From Bacillota bacterium (lineage in GTDB: Bacteria > Bacillota > Sulfobacillia > Sulfobacillales > JAIMBI01): a stretch of DNA of 39,696 nucleotides. The translations under genes and the position numbers were made by a program. Under the pieces are notes generated by a model that saw nothing but the letters and a program-made list of their open reading frames with translations, made no database searches and had not been told where the DNA came from. The stretch is taken from positions 1 to 39,696 of the forward strand of contig JAJYPH010000010.1 of the NCBI GenBank assembly GCA_021795575.1. The letters run 5' to 3'. Of this stretch, positions 9,878 to 19,200 are shown one piece after another. Every line of letters starts with the position of its first letter. Position 1 is the first letter of the stretch.

Positions 9878-10827
9878 CGAGACGCCACCCGCCGGCGCGC
9901 CAGCACCAACGCCTGGTGACCATCCTCGACCGTCGGCACAGCCAATTCCTCAGCCACCTCCGCCGGCACGGGCACCGGGCCCACCACACGCACGGCCACC
10001 TGGTCCTCGGCCGGGTAAATGGCCGTCGCCGTGGCCCCGGCGAGCGGCAGGGCCGCCAGCCAGGTCTCCCCCGCACGGTCCCAGAGATCGACGGGCCAGT
10101 GCGTCAGGCGCACTTGGCCCGCGCCGGCAGCGGCAACGGCCTCGGGCGACCCGTCGGCCACCACCGCGCCCTCGGCGATGACCACCACGCGTCCGGCCCG
10201 CCCCATCACCGCGGGACCCACGTGCGTCGCCACGATGACGGTGGCCGCTTGGCTGCGTTCCAGCAACAGGGCCCCGAGCCGCTCCTGGTCCCCTGGCGGC
10301 AGGCGCTCGGTGGGCTCGTCCAAGATCCACACCGGCGGCGCGCCCAGGAGAGACTGCGCCACCAGGGCCCACTGCTGCACCCGTCCGGGGGCGCGAGCCA
10401 GCGACACCGACTCGTGGCCCGTGACCCCCAGCGTTTCCAACAAGTCTTCCGCTACACTGGCGGCCGCTCGCGCCGACCCCAGTCCCCGCTGGACAGCGGC
10501 GGCCGCGACCCAGTCGCGGGCCGTCAGGTGATGATCCAAGTGGGCCCCCTGTGGGACATAACCAACATTCGCCCGCAGGTGTGCCACGTCGCGCGGGAAT
10601 TCCCAGCCATCGAAGCCCACGCGTCCCTGGGTGGGCGTGAGCACCGTGGCCATGATTTTTAACAGCGTGCTTTTGCCCGCGCCGTTGGCCCCCAGCACGA
10701 CATGCAGGCCGGAGCCAAACGCCAGCGTCACGTCCGCGAGCGCTTGGTGCGCGCGGAAGCGCCGAGACACCTGCCGCACCCACACCTCCACGGCATCCCG
10801 TTCCTCTCCCGTTGTTGGTCCCGCCAC
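9874..10827 (-). CDS. ABC transporter ATP-binding protein with intact Walker A/B but degenerate signature
   Basis: VVLGANGAGKSTLLKIMATVL, GYVPQG, APPVWILDEPT, VIVATH; signature position reads SLARAPGRVQQW. The start is GTG; a downstream GTG behind GGGAGAGG is an alternative. Confidence 0.9.
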   Translation of the reverse strand: MAGPTTGEERDAVEVWVRQVSRRFRAHQALADVTLAFGSGLHVVLGANGAGKSTLLKIMATVLTPTQGRVGFDGWEFPRDVAHLRANVGYVPQGAHLDHHLTARDWVAAAAVQRGLGSARAAASVAEDLLETLGVTGHESVSLARAPGRVQQWALVAQSLLGAPPVWILDEPTERLPPGDQERLGALLLERSQAATVIVATHVGPAVMGRAGRVVVIAEGAVVADGSPEAVAAAGAGQVRLTHWPVDLWDRAGETWLAALPLAGATATAIYPAEDQVAVRVVGPVPVPAEVAEELAVPTVEDGHQALVLARRRVASR

Positions 10828-10854
10828 CGATCATGCCGCGCGGTTCTAGGATGA

Positions 10855-10881
10855 GACGGGTGAGGTGCCGTTCGGGTTTCA
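10855..10881 (-). promoter_or_regulatory. Putative ECF-sigma promoter of the 10827-5721 operon
   Basis: Minus strand TGAAAC (10881-10876), 17-nt spacer, CGTC (10858-10855); about 28 nt upstream of the annotated GTG. Confidence 0.5.
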
Positions 10882-11100
10882 TCACGGTCGCCGTCCCCCG
10901 GCGCGCGTCGCCGACGAGTGCGGCGCCCTATAAGCGCACCGCCCGACCCCGGTGCGATGGCGGTGCGGGCCAGCATCGCGGCCGCAATGTCCGCGCCATC
11001 GCCGCGGCCGGACAGCTTCTGGGCCCTCAGCGCACACCGGGCCGGGTCCGTTCGGTGAATGACGGACGGCGATGGTCATTCGCATCGCCCGGCACCGACG

Positions 11101-11148
11101 GTCCTTGGGGCCGGGGAACACTCGAGGCGGGCTTTAGCCCCCAAGGAC
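11101..11148. repeat. 10-bp perfect inverted repeat in intergenic region
   Basis: GTCCTTGGGG (11101-11110) / CCCCAAGGAC (11139-11148), with overlapping GGGC-ttta-GCCC (11129-11140). Confidence 0.6.
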
Positions 11149-11500
11149 GCCACCAGCCGTGTGGGACCGGCGGCCTCGCAAACCCACGGGCCTCCCAGGC
11201 ACCGGAGATGCAGCGAGCCTTAAGCGCCTACCACGGTCAGCACCTCCGTGGAGCCGGTCCGCCAGCAGCGGGGCCTCGCCTCGCCGCCAACCACTCCTGT
11301 ACCGTCGCGTTCCAGCGCGCGGTGGCTGACGCAAAACCGGTGCCCCGTCTTGGGAGGCGTCCGTTCCCCCGCCCCGGCAACACTGGTTCGGCGGGCGTAC
11401 TGAGGCGGTCGCGTCGGCACCGCGATGCGCGCGGGGCCCGGATGGGCCGCCGCGGCCGTTTTAGGCCCCACGTCGGGAATCCCTGGGTGGCGGCGGAGGG

Positions 11501-11938
11501 CTAGTCGGGAAACAGGGACAAGTACTCCCCGTAGCCCTCCGCCGCCAACTGGTCCTTCGGCACGAACCGCAGGGCCGCCGAATTGATGCAGTAGCGCAGT
11601 CCCCCCTTGTCGCGGGGGCCATCGTGGAAAACATGGCCCAGATGGGCCCCGGTGTCCGTGGAGGTGACCTCGGTGCGCACCATGCCGTGGGTCAGATCCA
11701 CGTGGTTGCCGATCCGGTCCGTGCTCATGGGCTGCGTAAAGCTGGGCCAGCCACAGTCGGAGTCAAACTTGTCCTGCGAGGAAAACAACGGGGCACCCGA
11801 AATCACGTCGACGTACAAGCCCTCTTCATGATGGTCCCAGTAGGGGTTCTGAAACGGCGGCTCTGTGCCTTTTTCCTGAGTGACCTTGAACGCCAGTGGA
11901 CTGAGCCGCGCTCGCAGGGCCTCGCGATCCGTTGCCAT
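11501..11938 (-). CDS. msrB: Peptide-methionine (R)-S-oxide reductase MsrB
   Basis: CGWPSFTQP, VRTEVTSTDTGAHLGHVFHDGP, GLRYCINSAALRF; AGGAGGT SD before ATG at 11938. Confidence 0.95.
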   Translation of the reverse strand: MATDREALRARLSPLAFKVTQEKGTEPPFQNPYWDHHEEGLYVDVISGAPLFSSQDKFDSDCGWPSFTQPMSTDRIGNHVDLTHGMVRTEVTSTDTGAHLGHVFHDGPRDKGGLRYCINSAALRFVPKDQLAAEGYGEYLSLFPD

Positions 11939-11992
11939 CCTCACACCTCCTGGCTCTATGGTACCAGGGCTGCGCCCCGGGCTCGCGGCCGT

Positions 11993-12718
11993 TCAGCGCC
12001 GACGTGCGCGGATGCCCAGGACGGCCGGGCACTTGCGATTCTGGGTCAGGCGTCCGGGCGCCGCCTCCCACCCGGGCGCTGTTCCCGTCGGCTCCACTAT
12101 CGCCTGAATGGCAAACCCCCCCGCCAAAAGCGCGGTGGCCCACGTGCTCACCGTTCGATGCCACCGCACCACCACCAAGTCTCCCCGCTGGTCCCGCACG
12201 GGTCCCTCCTCAAGGTAGCGGTCGACAGGCCATGCCGCCTGGGGCGTGCCGTCATCCAGCCAGTGGTCCCGACGACTGGCTGTCCCCAGGGGATGTTGCA
12301 CCGTAAGCGCAAACCAGCCGTCCTGGACGAGCCATCGGTGCACACGCTGAACAACCCGCGGCAGGTGTTCTACATAATGCAGCGCCATGCTGCTGAACAC
12401 CCCGTCCACGCTCTCGGTGGGCAGATCGACATCCTCCATGCGGGCGTGGACATAGCGGACGCGCGGGTGCTCCCGCGCCAGAGCCAACATGGCGCTGGAC
12501 GCCTCGACGGCCACGACCGAGCGGGCTCCGCCCCCGGCACACTCGCAGGCAAAATCCCCCGCGCCGGCCCCCAGGTCCACCAACGCCAATCCCCCCACGG
12601 GACCCATCAAGGCTCGCAAAGCGGGCTTTTCGATGTACTGATTCACCGGGGATGACCCACGCACGGCCGCGACGTATTCGGCCACCGCCTCGGGATCGTG
12701 CCAGGCGTCGCGCTCCAC
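11993..12718 (-). CDS. Class I SAM-dependent methyltransferase
   Basis: LVDLGAGAGDFACECA motif I, VVAVEASSAMLALARE, DGVFSSMALHYVEHL; GTG start with AGGAGGTG SD. Confidence 0.88.
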   Translation of the reverse strand: MERDAWHDPEAVAEYVAAVRGSSPVNQYIEKPALRALMGPVGGLALVDLGAGAGDFACECAGGGARSVVAVEASSAMLALAREHPRVRYVHARMEDVDLPTESVDGVFSSMALHYVEHLPRVVQRVHRWLVQDGWFALTVQHPLGTASRRDHWLDDGTPQAAWPVDRYLEEGPVRDQRGDLVVVRWHRTVSTWATALLAGGFAIQAIVEPTGTAPGWEAAPGRLTQNRKCPAVLGIRARRR

Positions 12719-12942
12719 AGGCGCACCTCCTCCCGGACCTGTCGAGGAGACGCGGTCTCCCCCTGGACCCTCCTACTCGCCTGACGCTCCCTGCGATTGT
12801 ATCGCCATCGGTGTGAGGGGGATGGCAGGACACGCGGGCAGGGCAACGGCCGAGGTCTGCGGTCCCCCACGAAACCGTCGCGGGCATTGGCCCGGTCCGG
12901 TTGCCACGGGCTGCTCGGACCCCGGACGCCCCCGTGTAGCCC

Positions 12943-13692
12943 CTACTGCGCCGCGAGCGGCGTACCCGCCGAGGACTCCAACACGGTGACCTTCTGCCCG
13001 GCGGCCAGATGCGCCAGCCGCTGCGGCGCGCCCAAGAATGGCAGCGACGCCGTGTCCTTACCGCCCACGGAGGCCACGATGGTGGAACCGCTCTTGCTCA
13101 CCAGCGTGCCATGAACCGGCGTCGGCACTCCGGCCAGCCCCAGCAGGCCGGCGGGATGGGACCGGGTCGCCAGGATGGCCACGTGAGCTCCCACCCCGAG
13201 GGGTTGTCCCACGTCCACCGTATCCCCAGCGGGATAGGTGCTCGGGAGGCTCACGGTCAGCGACTTGTGCTTGGCCGTCGTGACCACCAGGGTGCTGGCA
13301 CTCGCTTGCTGAATGGTGCCGGTCGCCGTGGGGAGCAGCTCCAGCAGCGACGGCGCGGCGGTGGTGCCCACGACCCGCACCCGTTCTCCCGCGTGCAGCC
13401 ACCCCGTGGCGGGGATCCGCGCCCCCTCAAAGTACAGGGGCACGCTGGTGGACACGCTGACCGCGGTGTGGTGCCCCTGCTTGAGCGTGAGCGATGACGC
13501 AGCCACCCCCACGACCCGATACGCGGCCAGACGATGTGCTTTCCGCCGATGATGGGCATGGCTCTTGCCAGCGGGCGGCGAGGTACTATTGGTCGCGGGG
13601 GGCGTGCTGGACGTAAAGCCACAGGCACTCATCAGCACGGCGGCGGTCGCCGCCCCAATCACGCGGCTCCCAAGTTTTCGAACGCTGGTCAT
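12943..13692 (-). CDS. Putative lipoprotein with repeated beta-type (DUF5666-like) segments
   Basis: Signal peptide with lipobox LMSAC; Ser/Thr-rich linker; GAAGGAGG SD. Confidence 0.7.
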   Translation of the reverse strand: MTSVRKLGSRVIGAATAAVLMSACGFTSSTPPATNSTSPPAGKSHAHHRRKAHRLAAYRVVGVAASSLTLKQGHHTAVSVSTSVPLYFEGARIPATGWLHAGERVRVVGTTAAPSLLELLPTATGTIQQASASTLVVTTAKHKSLTVSLPSTYPAGDTVDVGQPLGVGAHVAILATRSHPAGLLGLAGVPTPVHGTLVSKSGSTIVASVGGKDTASLPFLGAPQRLAHLAAGQKVTVLESSAGTPLAAQ

Positions 13693-14065
13693 GGAGCGCC
13701 TCCTTCAATATGCACAAGTAGGCAACGGTCAGCACCAAACGTTTTACCAGCCCGACGCGCCGGCGGCGGTCGACACCCGCGTGTGGTCCGAAGCGCCATT
13801 CCCCATCCAGAATTACCAGAGACCTGTGGGAAAAAGATTAAGACGCAGCCCCTTCTGGCGCGCGCTTGATCTCGTGGGCAGCACCTCGCTCTCGGGGCAC
13901 CCGCGGTCGCGCGGAGATGACCACCCAGGGAACTTTTTCGGGGCCAGCAGGAAAACGCGAGCGAGGCGCGAACCTTCCGCCGCTCACTGGGGCCCCCCCT
14001 TGATCGCCGGAGGATCAGGGCGCGTCGGGGCGGAGAAACGTATCGGCGACAGGGAGGCTGGCAAC

Positions 14066-15787
14066 ATGTCGACTAGATATCACGGGACGGGCGCAGACAT
14101 TTTGGTGGAGGCGCTGGTGAGAGCCGGGGTGACGGTGCTGTTTGGCTTCCCGGGCGACACGGGGGTGGCTTTCTATGACGCCCTCGGCCGCCGCCAGGAC
14201 CAGATCACGCACGTGCTGGCCCGGGATGAGCGGGCCGCCGCCAGCATGGCCGACGGCTACGCGCGCGCAAGCCACCGCATTGGGGTGGTGGAAGCGTCGA
14301 GCGGCGGGGGCGCCACCTTTTTGGTGGGGGGGCTGGGCGAACCCTTTGCGGCCTCCGTGCCTGTGCTGGTGATCACCTCCGACATTCATCGGTCCAGCCG
14401 TGGCACGTCCGCCATCACCGAGATTGACCAGCAGAGACTTTTTTCGGCCGTCACCAAGGCCCAATGGGTAGTGGAGCGGGCCGATGACATGGCAGACCGC
14501 GTGATGGCGGCCGTGGCGCTGGCGTGGGACGGCCGACCGGGGCCGGTGAGTCTCATCATCCCCGAAGACGTTTTTGACGAACCGGGGACGGCCGACTTTG
14601 CGACGGCGGCTCCTGGATCGGGGAGAGACGCCCAAACGCTTCGGGAACCCGACTGGGCGAGTGCTGCCACGGCGGCTGCCCGGGCCCTAAGCCATGCGCG
14701 GCGGCCGGCGTTGCTCTTGGGCTCAGGGGTGCACTGGAGCCAAACCTATTCGGTGGTGCGCGAGTTGGCGGAACACGTGGGAGCGGGCGTCGCCACAACG
14801 ATTCATGGCAAGGGGGCGTTCGATGAGTCCCACCCTTTAAGCCTCGGCGTGGTGGGTGCCAACGGCGCGCGGGACTACGCCAATCGCTTCCTGGCGGAGG
14901 CCGACGTCGTGCTCATGGTCGGGACGCGCGCGAATGCGACGGACACCGATGGCTTTCAAAGCCCGCGCCGGGGCGGGCCCCGGGTGTTCCACCTGGACAT
15001 CGATCCCATGCGCGCCGGGCGAAGCTATCCGGGATCCACCCCGCTGGTGGGCGACGCCGCCGTGATCCTCCCGCACCTGCTGAACAGCCTCCCCGCGGAC
15101 TCCGCACGGCGGCTTGCCACCCAACGGGAGATCCTGGCGGAGCGCGCGCGCTTCGAGCAGCAGCGCGCGCTGCCGCCGCAGAGGGGCCTGTCGCCGCGCG
15201 ATGTGGTGGAGGCGCTGCAGGCCGCCTACGGGCACCAGGCGGTGGTGGTAGGAGACGCCGGTACACCCACGCCGTATCTCGCCGCGTACTGGCGCACGGA
15301 AGGCACCCGGCGCGAAGTCATCCTGCCGCGCGGCCACGGCGCCATGGGGTTTGCGCTGCCGGCCGCGGTGGGACTGGCCTGGGCCGAACCCGCACGCCCG
15401 ATCATTGCGGTCACGACCGACGGCAGCCTGGGCATGGCGTGTGGCGAGCTGGACACGATTGCGCGGCTTGACCGCCCGGTGCTCATCCTGCATCTGAGCA
15501 ACGGATCGCTGGGATGGATCAAAGCGCTGCAGCACTTCTATTTGGAGCGGCGCTACTTTGGGGTGGATCTGAAGCCCGTCGATGCCGTCAAGATTGCGGA
15601 GGGGTTCGGCATTCCGGCCGTCCGCACGCCCACGTTGGCAGCCCTCCAGGAGGTGATCGCGGAAGCCAAGGCCGGTCTGGTTCCCCGCTTTGTCGACATT
15701 CCCGTCCCGGAAGAGTTTGACTACCTGCCGCCCGTGGCGCCGTGGGCCGCCACCCTCGTTGGACCGGCGGGGCGTCCCGTGTATTGA
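14066..15787 (+). CDS. Thiamine pyrophosphate-dependent enzyme (acetolactate synthase/decarboxylase-like)
   Basis: VLFGFPGDTGVAFYDAL, RDERAAASMADGYAR, VTTDGSLGMACGELDTIARL...SNGSLGWIK; AGGGAGG SD at about 14051. Confidence 0.88.
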   Translation: MSTRYHGTGADILVEALVRAGVTVLFGFPGDTGVAFYDALGRRQDQITHVLARDERAAASMADGYARASHRIGVVEASSGGGATFLVGGLGEPFAASVPVLVITSDIHRSSRGTSAITEIDQQRLFSAVTKAQWVVERADDMADRVMAAVALAWDGRPGPVSLIIPEDVFDEPGTADFATAAPGSGRDAQTLREPDWASAATAAARALSHARRPALLLGSGVHWSQTYSVVRELAEHVGAGVATTIHGKGAFDESHPLSLGVVGANGARDYANRFLAEADVVLMVGTRANATDTDGFQSPRRGGPRVFHLDIDPMRAGRSYPGSTPLVGDAAVILPHLLNSLPADSARRLATQREILAERARFEQQRALPPQRGLSPRDVVEALQAAYGHQAVVVGDAGTPTPYLAAYWRTEGTRREVILPRGHGAMGFALPAAVGLAWAEPARPIIAVTTDGSLGMACGELDTIARLDRPVLILHLSNGSLGWIKALQHFYLERRYFGVDLKPVDAVKIAEGFGIPAVRTPTLAALQEVIAEAKAGLVPRFVDIPVPEEFDYLPPVAPWAATLVGPAGRPVY

Positions 15788-16268
15788 GCGCAGGGCGGCC
15801 ACGAGCGACCGGGCTGTCCCTGCGATCGTTTGCCCACGGATGGGCACTTCCGATGCCCAGCAGGAACTTAAATCACCACGACGAATCAGAGCCCCCAGGC
15901 GGTCCGTGCACTCCGTATGACGGCGCAGGGATCAAAAGACCAGCGGACGGACCGGGATTGGGAAACGTGCCTGGACACGATCCGATAACTCCCTGAGGCC
16001 CGGCGGCGGAGCGAGCAGACGCGCCCGGCGGTAAGGCGGGCCACCGACGGGATCGGCGCTGGACGAACGTCTCGTGGCGTTTCGGCAGTGGCCGGCCCCG
16101 GCTCCTACGTGTTTGGGAAGGATCCCCGGCACGTGAAAATTCGTGACGGCGTCCGCAGCTGAGCCTGGCGAACGGGGTAGCCACCCGGTCGATCCGCGGC
16201 CCGACCGTCCCCTCGTACCTTCGGCATCGGCTTGGTGGGGACGGGAATCACCGGGAGGTGCATCAGCA

Positions 16269-19200
16269 GTGAGCAGGAGCGTTCCGGTCAGCCCCAGCGA
16301 GGACGCGTCTGGAACCTGGGTTCGGGAGTTTCGGATGGCAGATCCGCGGTTTGGTCCCGTGCCCTTGTGGTGGTGGGATGCGGAGCAAGTGACGCCTGAG
16401 CGTATTCGCTGGCAGATGGAAGCACTGCGTCGGGGTGGCTTGCGAAATCTCTGCATCATCAATCTGGCGCCCGCTGGTCCGAATGCCGGGAGTCGGGGCA
16501 GTCTACCGTCCTTCTACGACGAGTCGTGGTGGGAGTGTTTTGACACGGCCGTCCGCACCGCAGAGCGCTTGCACATGTTTTTGTGGTATTACGATCAAAT
16601 CGGGTTCTCGGGGGCCAACTTTCCCGCCCAGGTTGCCAGTGCTCACCCGGAGTTTAGAGGGTTTCAGTTGCGACGCTGGAAGACGCCGGCGGCCGGCCCC
16701 GAGCCTTCGGCCTGGCTAAAGGCTGGAGAGTGGACGTACGGCGTGGAACGGGGAGGCTTTGATTGGACCAATCCCCGAGCGGCCGCCGCGCTGCTCGATC
16801 GGATTCATGGAGAAATGGAGCGTCGTTTTGGGCGGTGGTTGGGCAGCGTCATCGTCGGCAGCTTTCAGGACGAGCTACCGCCGATGCCAACCTGGAGCGG
16901 TCAGCTCCTGGCTCAGTACGCGGAGCGCTACAACGAGGCATTGGAGACCGACCTGCCCCGGTTGTTTGGCGACGAGGACGCTTCGAAGCGGACGGCGCTG
17001 GTGCGTCGACGGGTGTACGCACTGTTGGGCGAAATGGTGGAAACGGCGTTCTTTCGACCCTTAGGCGAATGGCATCGACGCCACCACCTGCTCCTCGGCT
17101 GCGACCAAGCCGGACCAGGTCGAGAAGTCGATCCCTATGGCGCTCAGCGCCTCTATCTCGACTACCCCAGGACGCACCGCTGGTTTTCGGCACCGGGCAA
17201 CGACCCCGACGGTGAAATTAAGCCGCACGCATCGATCGCCCATCAGTGGCAAGGCGGCCGGGTGTGGTTGGAAGCTTTTCACTCCAGTGGATGGGGCGGT
17301 ACGCTCGAAGACACGTTGCACTGGTTGTTGCCGTGGTATCAAGCAGGAGCCACCCTGTACAATCCGCACGCGATCTATTTCAGCACGGTCGGGGGGTGGT
17401 GGGAGTGGGCGGCCCCCGATACGGGCTGGCGTCAGCCCTACTTTGAACACTACCCGGTGTTTGCGGACACGGTGGCACGCCTGTCCAAGGCTTTAAGTAT
17501 GGGACACCATGTGGCCGACATTGCCGTCTATTATCCCGGCCGAGCGCTGTGGTCGAGCATGGCCTGGCCCAGCGGCGCCACGCCCCCGCACCCGATGGCG
17601 CTGGCCCGCGAGCACACCCATGCCAGGCTGTCCGCCATCAGTCAGCCGTACTGGGACCTCATAGGGCGCCAAAACCGGCTACGGCCAGAATTAGGGGCCT
17701 TACGTGAAGCCCGGTGGGATTTTGACACGATCGATGACCTAGGCTTAATGGCGGCGACGTTTGATACGACCGGCATCCAGATCGCCCAGGAGACCTATCG
17801 CGTGTTGGTGTTTGCCGGTACCGAGCAGATGGACGCCGAAAATCAGGTGACCGTGCAGCGGTGGGTGGACCGTGGTGGCTTGGCGATCGGCGTCGGGGTG
17901 CCCGAGGATGAGCGACGCATTCGCGGTGCCGTAGAAATCGCCATGGCCAGCGAGATCGGAGACATTCTCGAGCAGCGGCTGACACGACGTGTCCAAGGAC
18001 CCGGGCAAGCCCTCATCCGTCAGTATGATCAAGAGTCCACGTTGTTTTTCTTGATGCCGCCGGAAGGCGCGCTGGCTCCGATGCACGAGACGGTAGACCT
18101 TAGCCGCCCGGTCCCGACGACCGTGGACTATTGGATTCAAGCGACCGGACAAGCCGAGCTTTGGAACCCGGTGACCGGAGAGACAGAGCCCTTGTCGGCC
18201 GTGGTCGAGAGAGACGGCCTTCGGATGGCGGTCCCCCTGACGGCATGGCCCGCAGCGTTGGTCATGGTCCACCATCGATCGCACACCCCTCATCCCGGGG
18301 CCAGAGTCGTACCTCAAGAGGAGACCGAACCGCCATATCCGGCTCACACCGGAAGCGAACCGACGGGGACGGCGACCCGCCTGTCCGACGGCGGTTGGAC
18401 GATTCGGGTTGAGCCCACGTTGGACAACCGCTATCACGATTTTGACCGACACACGGACCAGGCGTGGGTTCAGGTCGAAATTCGACGGGTGGAGGTGGCT
18501 CCGGACCCTTCCGATGTGGGTGGTGATCAGGCGTGGTATCAACCCGGATCGGATGCGACCACGTGGACAAGTCGACTCTGGAGCGAAGCCGCCTACTGGA
18601 AAGAAACCGGTGGGCCATCGGCTTTGTCGGCGCTAGTGTACAGCACTCGGCTCGGCGACCTCAGTTTTCGCAGTTGGGACGGACGGATGGCTCGTATTCC
18701 TCGGACCTTCATGAATTTGGGCGACCTGGCCCCTGGAGCACGGCGACGGGTGCAAAGCTTTGCTTCGGTTCCCGAGACCGGTCGCTATTGGCTTCAAGTT
18801 GAAGGAGATGGCGCGAAGACCGTCCTCGTAGATTCAGTCCCTCGGCTGCTTGATGTAACCCGCTACGGTGCGAAAGCCGCCGTGGAGCTTAGCGCAGGGT
18901 GGTCTAGCGTAGAGGTGGAAGTGAAAGCGCTTCACCCCGGTCCCATGCGTCTGGGCGTAGCCATCGGGACGCATGAACCGGCCGCGTACCCCGAGTGGGT
19001 CCAGGGGGCAGCAGGCCAACGGGGGTATAGTACGCACGTCAGGCTGCCCGACACATTTCACACCGCGCAGTTGCACCTGGTGGTCATGGATGGCGTGGCC
19101 GATTTAGAAGTCAATGGCTCGCATCGGCTGCACTTAGGCGATTACATGCCCTATAGCCACTGGGGTCAGCAAGCGTGTGACGCCAGCCTCTGGCTTCATC

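Noticed and set aside
10885-11500. Transposase or other coding remnant in the msrB-ABC intergenic gap
   Set aside because: Six-frame translations show no recognisable motif, only R/G/P-rich noise; only the inverted repeats are reported.
13700-14065. Possible T-box or TPP riboswitch in the long leader of the TPP enzyme gene
   Set aside because: No T-box UGGNACCGCG-like core and no TPP CUGAGA/ACCUGA motifs found; only weak hairpins.
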